A stretch of DNA of 64,000 nt from Hepsetus odoe (GCA_017165825.1 CM029384.1:5682053-5746052), one strand, 5' to 3'; shown: positions 25,272 to 36,037, counted from the stretch's first letter. Program-made: numbers and translations. Notes: generated by a model from the sequence alone, not told the origin.

Positions 25272-26524
25272 GACTGGGAGTGGGTCGAGGGATCCAGGCT
25301 GGAGAGGTGGAAACCCGACTGAGGAGACGAACCCTCTATTAGCCCGAAGTGTGACTTTGGCACAGAGGAGTTGAGGGAAGGAGAGGAGGAGGATGAAACC
25401 GGCTGCGCAAAGGAGTACTCTAGAGGCGAAGTGGTATACACATGCTTGTCTGAAAGGAGCGTCCCAGGACCAGAGAAAGACCCAGTGCCGCTGGAGGAAG
25501 GCCCTGGGCCAGGGACGAGCGAGAAGCCGCTACTATGGCTGGTCCGTTCAAGCGTCTGTAAAAGAAAGCGAGAATACTCATGCATTATGGCCGTTTTGTC
25601 TCCACCGCCAGGACTAGGAGGGTCCTCTTCATGTCCCAGAGGGTCTGTTCCTTCCACAGGCCCAGTGTGGAGATCCACAGGATGTGGGTCAGAAAGGTCA
25701 AAAGTCATGTCAGGCTTGTGGGCGTAGTGGTCCAACAAGCTCTGCAGAACCTCGTCCGGAATGCCTGACTTGTCCTGCTTGATGTCCACCAAAGGGGAGG
25801 AGTCAAGCAGCCCCAAAGAGGCATCACTGTCCATTACCCCGGAAACAACTCCTTGAATGACTGTCGGCTGGGGCTGAAGGTGAGTTACGCTCACATCGTA
25901 CTCAGAAGCTCCGCCCACTGGCCCTCTCACTCCATTATTGGCTGCATGCAAGTACCGCCGCTTCTTTAAAAATTGCATGGCGTCGTCATAGTTGCTGTTG
26001 CTGGTGTGGCCTGCTTTGGCATCTGGACCCTGCAGGAGGCCCATGCTGTCCAGCTCCATGCTGCCAGGCTTGGGCTCCCCCGCAGCAGGTCCATTTTTCT
26101 CCAAACCCTTCCTATTCCCCTTCTTAAAGGCCATTTTAGGTGCTCGCTCGTGCTCCCCATGCATGCTGGGCCCAGGGTGGGCTGCTCCAGCTGCTAAAGA
26201 TGATGATGAAGGTGATAATGACACACCCCCATGGTTCTCCACAGTGCTGAAGTCATGCAGACTGTATCCCTCCATGCCCTGACCAGGAGGGGGCCCCATA
26301 GCCCCACTTGCCTTCTTGCGCTTGCGCTCACCGCCCTCACCTGCGTTTTTGGACTTGCCCCGTTTGCGGCCGGGGGCAGCCGTGTTTCCCTGAGTGATTC
26401 CATAGCTGCCGTGCCCCCCGTCGACCTCGGTGCCCAGCTCCAGCTCGCCACCATCCAGACCCTTCTTGATGGTATCTCCGCACGTCCGCTTGTGCTTCAA
26501 CAACCGATCCGTCCTGGAAAAATA
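24803..26524 (-). CDS. znf281: znf281 terminal coding exon (fourth finger and long C-terminal region)
   Basis: This exon encodes about 574 residues and ends in TGA at 24805-24803. It opens with YFSRTDRLLKHKRTCGD, the second half of zinc finger 4 (C2HC type), straight after an acceptor CAG at 26527-26525, in phase 0 with the preceding exon. Landmarks matching my recollection of vertebrate ZNF281 are NYDDAMQFLKKRRYL, SGIPDEVLQSLLDHY, TTSPLEYSFAQ, LTPSQEL, YQIENFAQAFGSQFK and the end SQSYN. A run of about ten glutamines (CTG repeats at 25241-25270) interrupts it. IKQD in VDIKQDK fits a SUMO-acceptor pattern. ZNF281 is a nuclear factor binding GC-rich promoters and is linked to pluripotency and epithelial-mesenchymal transition (family knowledge). 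ZNF148 is the close relative; the motifs favour ZNF281. Confidence 0.95.
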
Positions 26525-26703
26525 CTGACCGTTTTGGGGAAGAAAAAAAAAATTGCAGACATTTACCTTCCAGGCAGAAAAACCCTTACAGCACTTTCAT
26601 TTTTCAGACAAAAGACAATAAAAAGTTTTTTGAAATTTCCTCCAAACATTAGATCAACTAAACACGGTTTGCTGCTGAGGGCACCAGCTGGTCTCAGGCT
26701 TAC

Positions 26704-26822
26704 CTGTTGGCAGGTGTCACACTTGTATGGCTTTTCTCCACTGTGAGTTCTCTTGTGTCTCTCCATGTGGTACTTCTGAATGAAGCGCATGTTGCACTGG
26801 TCACAGCTAAAGGGCTTCTCTC
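26704..26822 (-). CDS. znf281: znf281 exon with finger 3 and first half of finger 4
   Basis: This 119-bp exon encodes GEKPFSCDQCNMRFIQKYHM followed by ERHKRTH, a TGEKP-like linker and CDTCQQ. The acceptor (TTTGTCCAG) sits just above 26822 and the donor (CAG|GTAAGC) just below 26704. The exon starts in phase 1, completing the glycine codon begun in the previous exon, and ends in phase 0. Finger 4 is therefore cut between CDTCQQ and YFSRTD. The intron to the terminal exon is only 179 bp. Confidence 0.95.
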
Positions 26823-26907
26823 CTGGACAAAAAAATAAAAGATAAGTTACCCTGAGCTCCAAGATTAAACAGATTCGAGGAGTCTAAAAAGGAGAGAGGG
26901 GGCTCAC

Positions 26908-26991
26908 CGCTGTGGATCTTTTCATGTCTCTGCAGAAGGTACTTCTGAATGAAGCTCATGTTACACTGGCTACACCGGAAGGGCCTTTCGC
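26908..26991 (-). CDS. znf281: znf281 exon with finger 2
   Basis: This 84-bp exon encodes ERPFRCSQCNMSFIQKYLLQ followed by RHEKIHS. It is a single C2H2 finger (C-x2-C-x12-H-x3-H) with its linker. The acceptor reads CTCCTCCAG|GCG and the donor GCG|GTGAGC. Both borders split a linker glycine codon (phase 1), so the exon is a symmetrical finger module. The introns on either side are 85 bp and about 1.1 kb. Confidence 0.95.
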
Positions 26992-27245
26992 CTGGAGGAG
27001 TGGACGGCAGAAAAACACACAGGTCAGCGTGTGCATGAGCGTCACACTGGACTTTCTCTTCTGTGATTCCACTCCTTTCCTCCAAGCCAACATTAAATAC
27101 AGATTTTAAGTAGGGACGGAAATATCTTGACATCATGTGCAGTCTTCAGCACAAGATATCCATGCTGGTGAAAATACTTGTAGTTGAATAATAATGGCTC
27201 CCAAACCATACAAGTCCCACTCAGAAGGTGTAGGTTCATCAAGAC

Positions 27246-27440
27246 CGGTAGGTTGCCCTGAGGTACCCTTGAGCAAGGTACCGTCCCCATCACTGCTCCC
27301 CGGGTGCTTTCAATAGCTGCCCACTGCTGCACGGTGTTTGTGTGTATGGGTTAAACGCAGAGGTCCAATGTCGTTGTGGTTCCCTGTGTGCTGTGCTGTG
27401 ACTGCGCAATGATGCGGGTTGTCACTTTCACTTTTCTTTC
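27246..27440 (+). mobile_element. SINE family A, tail half, in znf281 intron 4
   Basis: This runs from GGTAGGTTGCCCTGAGGTAC to TTGTCACTTTCACTTT. The head is missing (5' truncated). Confidence 0.9.
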
Positions 27441-27638
27441 ATACGAACTGTGTAAACGGGCCCTCAAAATTGAAACGTGGTCCTTGAGGTCCAAAATGTT
27501 TTTGCCCGAGTGGAAAGGGGCAGATTTGTACCTTTTCGTGACCAAATATTTTAAAGTAAAATTGTTCAATTAAAAGGCTGGACAGAGCGAACGATGTCAG
27601 TCCACCTTAAAAACATTCACGCAGTGAAATATGGAGTC

Positions 27639-27850
27639 AGTATGTCATTGTGAGGCACTGCACACAGTGAACCACAACGAAACTCAACCCCTGCTTCCCA
27701 CATCGTGCAGCAGGGTTTAAAGCACCCGGGAGCAGTGATTGGGACGGTATCTTGCTCAAGGGTACCTCATGGCAACCTACTAGTCTGGGATTCGAACCCA
27801 CGACCTTCTGATCCTGTGGCCTAGTCCCTGGCTACTAGACCACTGTTGGC
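27639..27850 (-). mobile_element. SINE family A in znf281 intron 4, opposite orientation
   Basis: This is a reverse copy with GTGAACCACAACGAAACTC, GGTATCTTGCTCAAGGGTAC and a worn head ending CCACTGTTGGC. Confidence 0.85.
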
Positions 27851-28073
27851 ATAGCCCGATATAACCCGACTCGAGGTATTAACCTCAATGTGCAGGTTTA
27901 AAGGTTATACACTCAAAAGTTTGAGCACCCTTTGTAAAATAAAGGCCCGTCCTTTACAGAGAACACACCACTGGCACTCTACTGCACTCTTACTGTTTCG
28001 TTGCTGAAGAAAAAAAAAAAAGAACAGACATGGAGCCACTATATTTGGGTATTTAAGTGCAGTGTGTACTGAC

Positions 28074-28197
28074 CCGTGTGTATGAGGACGTGTCTGCGGA
28101 GGTGGTAGGAGCTGCGGAAAGCTGCGTTGCAGTGCTCACAGATGTGCGGTTTGGAGCTGGGAGACATACTCCCTCCATCTGGATCCAGCATCATAGA
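28074..28197 (-). CDS. znf281: znf281 exon with finger 1
   Basis: This 124-bp exon encodes SMMLDPDGGSMSPSSKPHIC followed by EHCNAAFRSSYHLRRHVLIH. The latter is the first C2H2 finger, and the SPSxKPHIC lead-in is the one expected for ZNF281. The acceptor is CCTGTGTAG|TCT and the donor ACGG|GTCAGT. The exon starts in phase 0 and ends in phase 1, feeding the finger-2 exon in frame. Intron 4, which follows, holds two SINEs. Confidence 0.95.
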
Positions 28198-28380
28198 CTA
28201 CACAGGGTAAAAGAGCAGAATCAGCCTTGTGCCCAGCCACACACACTCTGCAGACAGAGACCTGCTGTAACACTCCGTGTTTATTGGAGGAAGAGTCTTT
28301 TTAGGGTTTGTCTGTAGGAGGCCAAGAAGATGGGAGAAGAAGAGAAAAGAGATGTAGAGGCGATGAGCGTGCATTTGAAC

Positions 28381-28482
28381 CTTAGAATCGCCTCGTTTCC
28401 TCCGTGACTTGGCCTCCTGTCCGTCACCATTTGACCTTCGACCTTTCTTCCCAGAGGAGTCCTTTCCCAGCCTCCCCGACAG
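28381..28482 (-). CDS. znf281: znf281 exon encoding a basic linker before the fingers
   Basis: This 102-bp exon (34 codons, phase 0 at both ends) encodes LSGRLGKDSSGKKGRRSNGD and a basic stretch with KSRRKRG. It corresponds to the Lys/Arg-rich stretch just before finger 1 in ZNF281 and probably contributes to nuclear localisation. The acceptor (TTGTTGTCCTCGCAG|CTG) is strong. The donor that keeps frame, TCTAAG|GTTCAA, is weak, so the 3' border is less certain than the others. Confidence 0.8.
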
Positions 28483-28638
28483 CTGCGAGGACAACAAAGG
28501 AAGGGAGAACAGAGGAAGAAAGAGAGGGAAAAAAAATATTAGCAGGGTGGGAAAAAATAAATAAAATAAAAGACAGTTGGCAAATCATAAGTCATGATAT
28601 TTCCCTTCTTTTTGCATAAAGACTGGATTAGAACCTGG

Positions 28639-28699
<61 letters not shown>
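28639..28699. repeat. (GT)n microsatellite, about 30 units, znf281 intron 2
   Basis: This is an uninterrupted GT run. Confidence 0.98.
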
Positions 28700-28701
<2 letters not shown>

Positions 28702-28989
28702 GCAGAAGGCATGGTGATAAAGTTTTTATTTATGACCCTGTGAATCTTTCCCCTGAGAGTCAGTGCTAGTTTCCTCCGCCTGGCGACCATTTATGGAAAA
28801 AAGCTTTTGGATTATTAAGGAGCTGCAGGCGGCGGGCGGTGGACTCCATCTTCAAACCCTGAATAATCAAACGGCTGCACCGAACAAAGAGCCGCGCCGC
28901 TTAACGATGATCACTGAGACCCGGCCTTAAAACCGCGCCTCCATTCAGGTCACAATACGCCCCCCTCAGACTTAACCTCGGCCTGAGAC

Positions 28990-29295
28990 TGCCGTTACGA
29001 AAAGAGAGAGAGAGAGAGAGAGAGAACGAAAAAGAAAGAACGAAAGAACCGTGAATTAAACAGAAAGAAAGAGAAAAAAAAAAGAATAAAACACAGAATG
29101 AAATTAAAGAAAGAACTAAAGGGAGAAAAAAACTAAATAAACAGAAGAAAAAAAAGAAAAACAGGAAGAAAGAAGGGAAAGACATTTAGAATAGATCAAA
29201 ACTGAGAGAAGAATTAGAAAAGAAAAATAAGAGAACACCCCAAAACGGAGTAAAGAGAGAAAGACAGGAATGCAGAAGAATGTAGAAAGAAAAAA

Positions 29296-29337
<42 letters not shown>
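28990..29337. repeat. Purine-rich tract ending in (GA)n, znf281 intron 2
   Basis: The + strand is nearly all A/G, with pure (GA)n at 29,297-29,337. Long frames through it (S/L/F-rich) are artefacts of composition. Confidence 0.95.
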
Positions 29338-29341
<4 letters not shown>

Positions 29342-29513
29342 AATATCAGAGGTTTTCTGGATTAAATTAGGCAGGGAAGTAGCCAAAACAAACCCGGGTT
29401 CATTTCCTCCTCCACTCCAGCCTGAGACGAGTGGAAAAATAACCAGGCCTCCACAATACTAAAGCCAACAGCTCTGAAAAAAAACGACAAGAAACACTAC
29501 TTGCGAGAGAGAG

Positions 29514-29515
<2 letters not shown>

Positions 29516-29557
<42 letters not shown>
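29516..29557. repeat. (GT)n microsatellite
   Basis: This is a run of about 20 GT units directly after a short GA run. Confidence 0.98.
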
Positions 29558-29560
<3 letters not shown>

Positions 29561-30100
29561 AGGATGCACAGAAACGGGGAAAAAGCCTTATTTATTTTTA
29601 CAAATGCCAACAATTAGTCTGCTGCCTACGGCAACGAGACAAAGACACAGGTGCTGAAGTCTCAAAGCCTCAGAGTAATTTCCTCTCAGCCGCCCATGCA
29701 CCAGCAGAGGCCATCGAAAAAAACATCTTTACAATGATTGAACAGATAATCATCCAATTTGGGTTCTCGTGAGCTTGCCAAGAGCTTCACGCTCCCAGCA
29801 TGCAGGCTGGTGGCCCACGTGTGCGCACGTGTGTGTGTGTGTGTGTGTGAGACCTGCATGCATGCCTCTACATGTCATTGCCTTTCTGGCCATCCCCTCA
29901 ATCATGCTAACGGAAGCTAGACGGCGACACGATTCCCAGAAAGCGAAGGTTAAATTTAACGGCTCCGGCTCATCTCTAGATTTACTGCTTTGTTAGAAGC
30001 GGCGCTGCTGAGCCGATACGAGGTCCGCAGCCTTTCCATCTACCATATGAGGGCCTAAACCCACACACCGCTCTGAACACTGGTGGAGGTCACCTCAAAA

Positions 30101-30311
30101 AAGTGAAAGTGATCGTCATCGTCAGTGAACACTGCTTCTCTGCATTTAACCCACACGCACCTCGCAGCATGGGGCAGCCATGCAATCAGCACCCGGGAAG
30201 CAGTGATGGAGACAATACCCTGCTCAAGGGTATCTCAGGACAGCCTAGGGGTCCGGGACATGAATCGGCGAACATCTGATTGTGGGGCTGGTCCCTAACC
30301 ACTGCTGCCCC
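30101..30311 (-). mobile_element. SINE family A in znf281 intron 2
   Basis: This is a reverse copy with an AAGTGAAAGTGATCG tail, a CTGCTCAAGGGTATCTCAGG core and a shortened head. Confidence 0.85.
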
Positions 30312-30692
30312 GTTTAACCTATTTAAGCTTTCCTGCTCTTCAAACGGGCCGATTCGAGTGCTGTTCGCTGTCCTGACGAGGCACAACACAGGCCGGCCAG
30401 TTCAGGACGGGGGTCGTTTCATGTGTCATTCAGGTACAGCAATAAAACAGCCCGTTTAATATTTTAACGCTGAAGAACATCATTACGTTCTGTCTTTCTT
30501 TGTAAATGTCTCACAAACAGCTGATTCAGTTGTTCAAGCCTTCGAGAGCAGATGAGAATCAGGTGAACAGCATTAAGGCACTGCCGCCGGCACCATTCTG
30601 TTTGACCGCAATGCTGTGAGACTATCTGAGAACCTGAAGAATTCCCGAACCGGGAAACAGCAAAACCTCATCATGGATTTTTTAAGAATATA

Positions 30693-30904
30693 GGGTGGTG
30701 GTGCTCTAGTGGTGGGTGCTTGCCTATGGACCTCTGGCTCAAGAGGTCCCAGGTTCGAATCCCACCTCCAGCGCTACCACCACTGGGTCCCTGAGCAAGA
30801 CCCTTAACCCTGAGTGTCTCCAGGGGGACTGTCCCTGTAATTAGGACATGAAGTCACTCTGGATAAGAGCGTCTGATAAATGCCGTAAAGGTAACTGTAA
30901 TGTA
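30693..30904 (+). mobile_element. SINE family B, full length
   Basis: The head is GCTCTAGTGGTGGGTGCTTG with box B GGTTCGAATCCC. The body has GAGCAAGACCCTTAACCCTG, and the tail is TCTGGATAAGAGCGTCTGAT with a GTAA-type end. Confidence 0.92.
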
Positions 30905-31469
30905 AGAAGCAGCAATGCCATCTCTTACAGCCCCATTTCCACAAATGGCATGAAATCATAAGATGCATCATCTTGGTGTGAAAAAAAAAATAATAATCTG
31001 AAGTAGTTTATAAGACGACTTTTCTAAGAGGTACATGATCCTGTAGCAAGAAGTCACAATGAACATCGAAGTGAAATCCAAATTAGGGCTGCACAATACA
31101 TCGTCTGCTCAACGTTATCGTAATAATACTGACGTTGCAGGAGCCTTTGATATGCAAATGAGCCTCTAAACAATCAGTGTTTTTGAAAGGGTGACCAATC
31201 ACAGCTGGTCTGATGAACTGATGTTCATGTAATGAAGTGAAAGTGACCACTTGCCCTTGTGAATTCTGGGTTTTGCCCAGAAATCCTTCTGCTTATAAAA
31301 ATCTGTGGGTACGTTCCCTCTCAAATCTTTGCTTGTTGGTGCTTTTAAAGTCTGGAGGTAAGAAGCAAAGCTGGTGCTGCAATGATCTAAACGTCGGACT
31401 GATCACTGGGAGACGGTTCGAGCCCAGTGAGGCTGCAACTATTCATGACATAAGTTGTCCCACTACCGC

Positions 31470-31714
31470 CGGGGCAGCAGTGGCCTAGTGGTGAGGGAGT
31501 TGCCCCTGGATCGAAATATTGTGGGCTCGATTCCCTCTCCAGTAGGTTGCCCTGAGGTACCCTTAAGCAATGCACCGTCCCCGTCACTGCTCCCCGGGCA
31601 CTTTCATAGCTGCCCCCTGCTGCACGGTGTGCGTTTGTGTGCATGGGTTAAATGCAGAGTTCTAATATCGTTGTGGTTTGCTGTGCTGTGACAAGAAGAG
31701 TTTTACTTTCACTT
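31470..31714 (+). mobile_element. SINE family A, full length
   Basis: This has box A TGGCCTAGTGG, box B GGGCTCGATTCCC, the GGTACCCTTAAGCAATGCAC core and a tail ending TTTTACTTTCACTT. Confidence 0.92.
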
Positions 31715-31743
31715 CAGTCTACATCTCATAATGTTAGAGCAGA

Positions 31744-31939
31744 CAACGAAATTCAGCCTCTGCTTTTTACCCACACACATACCGTGCAGCAGGGGGCAGC
31801 TATTTAATCACCCGGTGAGCAGTGATGAGGACGGTACCTTGCTCAAGGGTACCTCAGGGCAACCTACTAGTCTGGGATTTGAACCCATGAGCTTCTGATC
31901 TTGGGGCCTAGTCCCTAAACCCTAGACCACCGCTGCCCC
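31744..31939 (-). mobile_element. SINE family A, tail lost
   Basis: This is a reverse copy lying 30 bp from the preceding forward copy, making a tail-to-tail pair. Confidence 0.88.
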
Positions 31940-32320
31940 TTGCTAGCCTTCATTCTCCCCTCACTGGCAGAACTGTGAGACTCGTGAAGTCCACGCTGCA
32001 GGTGGAACTGGACTTGACTGAGAGCAAAGGAAAAGAAGAACTCTAAATCTCAATGTGACTAGTCTTAATGTGAGTATTTCTGCGAATATTTAGAGTCGTA
32101 TCAGAGCATAACTACTGGCTTGTCTGTTGGACCATTTTGAAAAGCCCACCACCAGCACTAGGCTCCCCCTTCTACAAGTGTTGGATCTCACACTTTCTTT
32201 ACAACCCAAAGTCCACCTTTCTTTCACCATTATCCAAAAAACAGCACGCCTGGATCTTACTACTTTGAACAAGGATGTCAACTCTCCGTGGGAAAACTGC
32301 AGCCATGTGTACTCACTCAC

Positions 32321-32724
32321 ATTTCCCAGACTGGTCATGCACCAGCAGTTCTGATGGTTGCCCAGCGTCAGCAGCTCCCTGAACTTCTCCCTCTCAGCAG
32401 TCCCTCCGCTGGGTACAGAGGTAACCTGTAGTCATGTTCCGACACCTTTTCCTGCTTAATGCCCATGGTGTGAACATAGTCACCCACACCGCCCATCATT
32501 CCTCCTCCAGCACCCCCACACGCTTGGGCCAGTCCTCCCAATCCGCCTCCTCCACCTCCTCCCCCACAGTCCGGCGAGTCCCTCTCCTTCTTCAGGATCA
32601 TCTCGTGTGGCTGCAGGTCAGCCATGACAGTCTGGCTGGCCAAGCGGGTGAAGCTGGTGACCGGGGCAGGTGGCTGAACATGAAGCATGCCTGGGCAAAA
32701 CCGGGCTCCATTCCTCGAGCTCAT
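32321..32724 (-). CDS. znf281: znf281 first coding exon (N-terminus), with a one-base frame break
   Basis: The ATG at 32724-32722 starts MSSRNGARFCPGMLHV. PVTSFTRLASQ and SIKQEKP-like IKQEKVSEHDY match the N-terminus of ZNF281; IKQE fits a SUMO-acceptor site. A glycine-rich run lies near residues 54-82. The open frame reads to about residue 107, then meets a premature TGA. In the adjacent frame the sequence remains open as AEREKFRELLTLGNHQNCW up to a strong donor (GGAAAT|GTGAGTGAG) in phase 0, exactly what the next exon needs. A single G missing from the run at 32402-32404 explains this. The acceptor is CTCCCCCTCAG|GAT, with the exon starting at 32814; 32725-32814 is 5' UTR with an in-frame stop upstream of the ATG. 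Confidence 0.88.
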
Positions 32725-33075
32725 GGTGATGGGCGAAGGCTCTCGCACAGAGCAGAGCGACTTTTACACTGGAACAGAGACTGGGGTCTTCAACACAGGG
32801 GCACCACTCTCATCCTGAGGGGGAGAAAAGAGAGGCGGCGAATGATCAGAAACTGAGCCACTGTACTTCAAGCGCGTTATACATGCACAACCATTTCAGT
32901 TTTGATCACCAATTCCGTGGGTGAGATACCATCCAGCATTCAATCTGAACATTTCACAGGCCATTTTACTGCACTACGCAAGAGCTGAACGGCAGGGAAA
33001 GTATGTGTGACTATTTTGGCAGTGTTGATTGCAATTCATATAATGACTTCCTTCATTGTCCCCACCCACCTTTTT

Positions 33076-33079
<4 letters not shown>

Positions 33080-33146
<67 letters not shown>
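33080..33146. repeat. (TA)n microsatellite
   Basis: This is a TA run of about 33 units preceded by a T run, next to a Tc1-like remnant. Confidence 0.98.
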
Positions 33147-33147
<1 letters not shown>

Positions 33148-33170
33148 TATACTATGCCTATATATATCTA

Positions 33171-33640
33171 TACAGTGCAATGCAAAAGTTTTTGACGGAG
33201 TGTGGAAAAATGCTGTAAACCAGAAGGCAGCTTTAAGAAATATACATAATATTGTTTATTTTGATCAATTTACAAAATGCAAAAGTGGCGAACAAAAGAA
33301 AATCTGAATCAGATCAGCTGTTGGTATTACCTTTTGCCTTCAAACCAGCATCAGTTCTTCTAGGAACACTTGCACACGATCAGGGATTCTGTAGGATTAT
33401 AGTGGATTAATCTGATCAACCAGTTTTACCAAACAGGTGCTGGTGATCATCAATGTCTGGGTTTGAAACACAGTCATGTTTGGAACAACGAAACCAGCGG
33501 GTTCCTTCAGAGCACTGTGTGCAGAATTGTGAAAAAATGTTAACATTCCTGACGAAAGTGATCACACCAAAATATTGATCTGATTAATTACTCTTTTGTT
33601 CATTCACTGCGTTTTGATGATTGATAAAAATAAATGATCA
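33171..33640. mobile_element. Tc1-like remnant, right terminus eroded
   Basis: It shares CCTTTTGCCTTCAAACCAGC and TTTTGTTCATTCACTGC blocks with the element at 54.7 kb, and ATGCAAAAGTTTTT at the left end. No transposase frame is left. Confidence 0.6.
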
Positions 33641-33697
33641 ACACTCCCATTTGTAAGCGTTCTTTATTTACAACATTTTCACACCTATAAACTTTAC

Positions 33698-33700
<3 letters not shown>

Positions 33701-33734
<34 letters not shown>

Positions 33735-33792
33735 TATATATACACATACATACACATATATACACACACACACACACACACATATATATACA
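33701..33792. repeat. Compound (TA)n/(CA)n microsatellite
   Basis: These are alternating TA and CA/CATA runs. Confidence 0.97.
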
Positions 33793-34111
33793 CACAAATA
33801 TTTCAACTAAAGCTTTTTTTATAATTCATGATTCTGCTCCATAATGAATTAATTAAACTCCTCCCGCTAGAACCTGCCATTTGAAAACTGCACCTACGAT
33901 TTGAAAATGCAACCGATTAAAACCCGATGAATTGCTCATCCCTGAGACAAAGCCCATAAAGTTAGCGTCCACTATTTGCAGTTTAAGTTGAAGCAAAAAG
34001 GCTGCTCTCTGCTCAGGCAGCCTGAAAAAATGTGAGCAGCTACACGTCTGTTCGCACGCCGCGTTCAAGCTGAGAGAACGGAAATTTCTGTTTATTAGAG
34101 CGTCCTCACGT

Positions 34112-34280
34112 GGGACAGCGGTGGCCCAGTGTTTAGGGACTAAGCCCCAGGATTGGAGTATCATGGGTTTGAATCCTTGAGAAAGGTACCATACCCATCA
34201 CTGCTCCACGGGCACTGGATATGGCTGCCCAAAGTTATGTTTTGTATTCACAATGACAAGTAGTCACTTTCACTTTCACT
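34112..34280 (+). mobile_element. SINE family A with internal deletions
   Basis: The head GTGGCCCAGTGTTTAGGGAC, box B GGGTTTGAATCC and tail TAGTCACTTTCACTTTCACT are all present; the middle is shortened. Confidence 0.85.
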
Positions 34281-34325
34281 CACACCCAAAAAGTTGCCCC
34301 GGAAACAAAAAAAAAAAAAAAAAAA

Positions 34326-34534
34326 GAGTTGCCCCAGAAGATTGTGGGTTCGATTCCCTCACCAGTAGGTTGCCCTGAGGTACCCTTGAGCAAGGTACTG
34401 TCCCTGTCACTGCTCCCTGGGCTTTCAATAGCTGCCCCCTGCTGCACGTGTGTGTTCGGGTGAAACGCAGAGGTTGAATTTCGTTGTCGTGCTGTGCTGC
34501 GTTTCACAATGACAAGGGTAGTCACTTTCACTTT
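34326..34534 (+). mobile_element. SINE family A, 5' truncated in the head
   Basis: It begins at GAGTTGCCCCAGAAGATTG and runs to GTAGTCACTTTCACTT. It is arranged head-to-tail behind the previous copy with a poly-A spacer. Confidence 0.88.
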
Positions 34535-34949
34535 ATAACTGAACTGAATCTTTTCATCAGACCATACGCAAGAAAAAAGGAAGAATATATCTATGTTTCG
34601 ATATAACGAACATAAAATAAGTGCGTTATTAGTTGCTTTATTCTTGCGAGCACTCAATGCTGTTAATTAAGTGCACTGGGTATCAGAAGCAAACGGAATC
34701 ATGAATTAAAGCTCTGCTGAATAGACCTTAAGGACACCCAGGGAGGTGTGTGTGTGTGTGTGTGTGTGTGTGTTTCTTTGAGAGCACAGATTGTGCGACA
34801 GGGCCACACCGGTCCTTGGGGACGGCAGCCGTGCGCTCTTTGATCCAACCATTAAGTGCTTAGCTGCATTAATCACACCGGCTGGTGGGTCAGCCAGACA
34901 GAGAGGGAGCAGCTCACATGCTCACGCTCACACACTTCAGCTGCTCGGA

Positions 34950-34951
<2 letters not shown>

Positions 34952-34990
<39 letters not shown>
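34952..34990. repeat. (CA)n microsatellite
   Basis: This is an uninterrupted CA run of about 19 units. A (GT)n run lies at 34,747-34,772. Confidence 0.97.
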
Positions 34991-34992
<2 letters not shown>

Positions 34993-35510
34993 CTCCTTTT
35001 CAAATCTCCGCCTGCCTCCAGGAGAAGGAAACAATACACAACCTTCAACCAGAAGAACAGCCGAGCTAAACCTCGCAAAGACAGAAAACCTACGGGAGAA
35101 ATCCTACCGGCCACTTCCGTCCTTCAGTGACTCTCAAAGTCTCGACCAAAGTTCCCGTCGGCCAGTTTTAAGTAAACCGCACTTCCAGCCTAAACTGGAT
35201 CAATGCGGCCCATACGCTGTAAAGTCACTCAGATCACACTTCCCAGTGTGGCCTGAGCCTGCGTGATAAGAAAATGTACTTTAAGGACGTGAGCTAATAC
35301 ACGTCTCCACCGCTCTCGTCCTCGACTGCAATCAACGGCAAAATCTCAATTATCACCACACAAGTGCGGGAGCGGAGCGTCCCGGTATTCCCGTACATCC
35401 CGTGCCGTAAACAGTCGTTCGGAGCGGTTGATGTTCAGTGCTGGGAAATTTCCTCACTCGTTTCTCCACAGTGGTGCTGTTTGGAATAATATAACACATC
35501 TGTTATATAG

Positions 35511-35752
35511 GGGCAGCAGTGGCCTAGTGGTGACGGAGTTGCCCCGCATCGGAAGATTGTGGGTTCGATTCCCTCACCAGTAGGTTGCCCTAAGGTACCC
35601 CTGAGCAAGGTACCGTCCCCATCACTGCTCCCCGGGCGCTTTCACTGCTGCACGGTGTTTGTGTGCATGGGTTATAAGCAGAGGTCCAATTTGGTTGTGG
35701 TTCACGCTTGCTGTGCTGTGACCTCGCAATGACAAGGGTTGTCACTTTCACT
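35511..35752 (+). mobile_element. SINE family A, full length
   Basis: The whole unit runs from GGGGCAGCAGTGGCCTAGTG to GTTGTCACTTTCACTT and is well preserved. Confidence 0.92.
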
Positions 35753-35826
35753 TCGTCTTTTCTTCTCCATCATTAGGATCAGTGCACCGACACGCGTCAC
35801 CTGGCTGAATGCAGGTAACGTTAATG

Positions 35827-36037
35827 CTTACATTTACATTTACAGCATTTAGCAGACGCTCTTATCCAGAGCGACTTCCATGTCCTAATTACAGGGACAG
35901 TCCCCCTGGAGACACTCAGGGTTAAGGGTCTTGCTCAGGGACCCAGTGGTGCTAGTGCTGAAGGTGGGATTCAATCCAGGGACCTCTTGAGCCAGAGGTC
36001 CATAGGCAAGTACCCACCACTAGAGCACCGCCACCCC
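35827..36037 (-). mobile_element. SINE family B, full length
   Basis: This is a reverse copy with TTTAGCAGACGCTCTTATCC, GGGTTAAGGGTCTTGCTCAG and a head ending CCACTAGAGCACCGCCACC. Confidence 0.92.

Noticed and set aside
32974..33218. Frames of alternating Tyr and Ile
   Set aside because: These are simply translations of the (TA)n microsatellite.
35511..35580. tRNA-like sequences with box A and box B at many sites
   Set aside because: Each is the head of a SINE followed by the same non-tRNA body and tail, so none is called as a tRNA gene.
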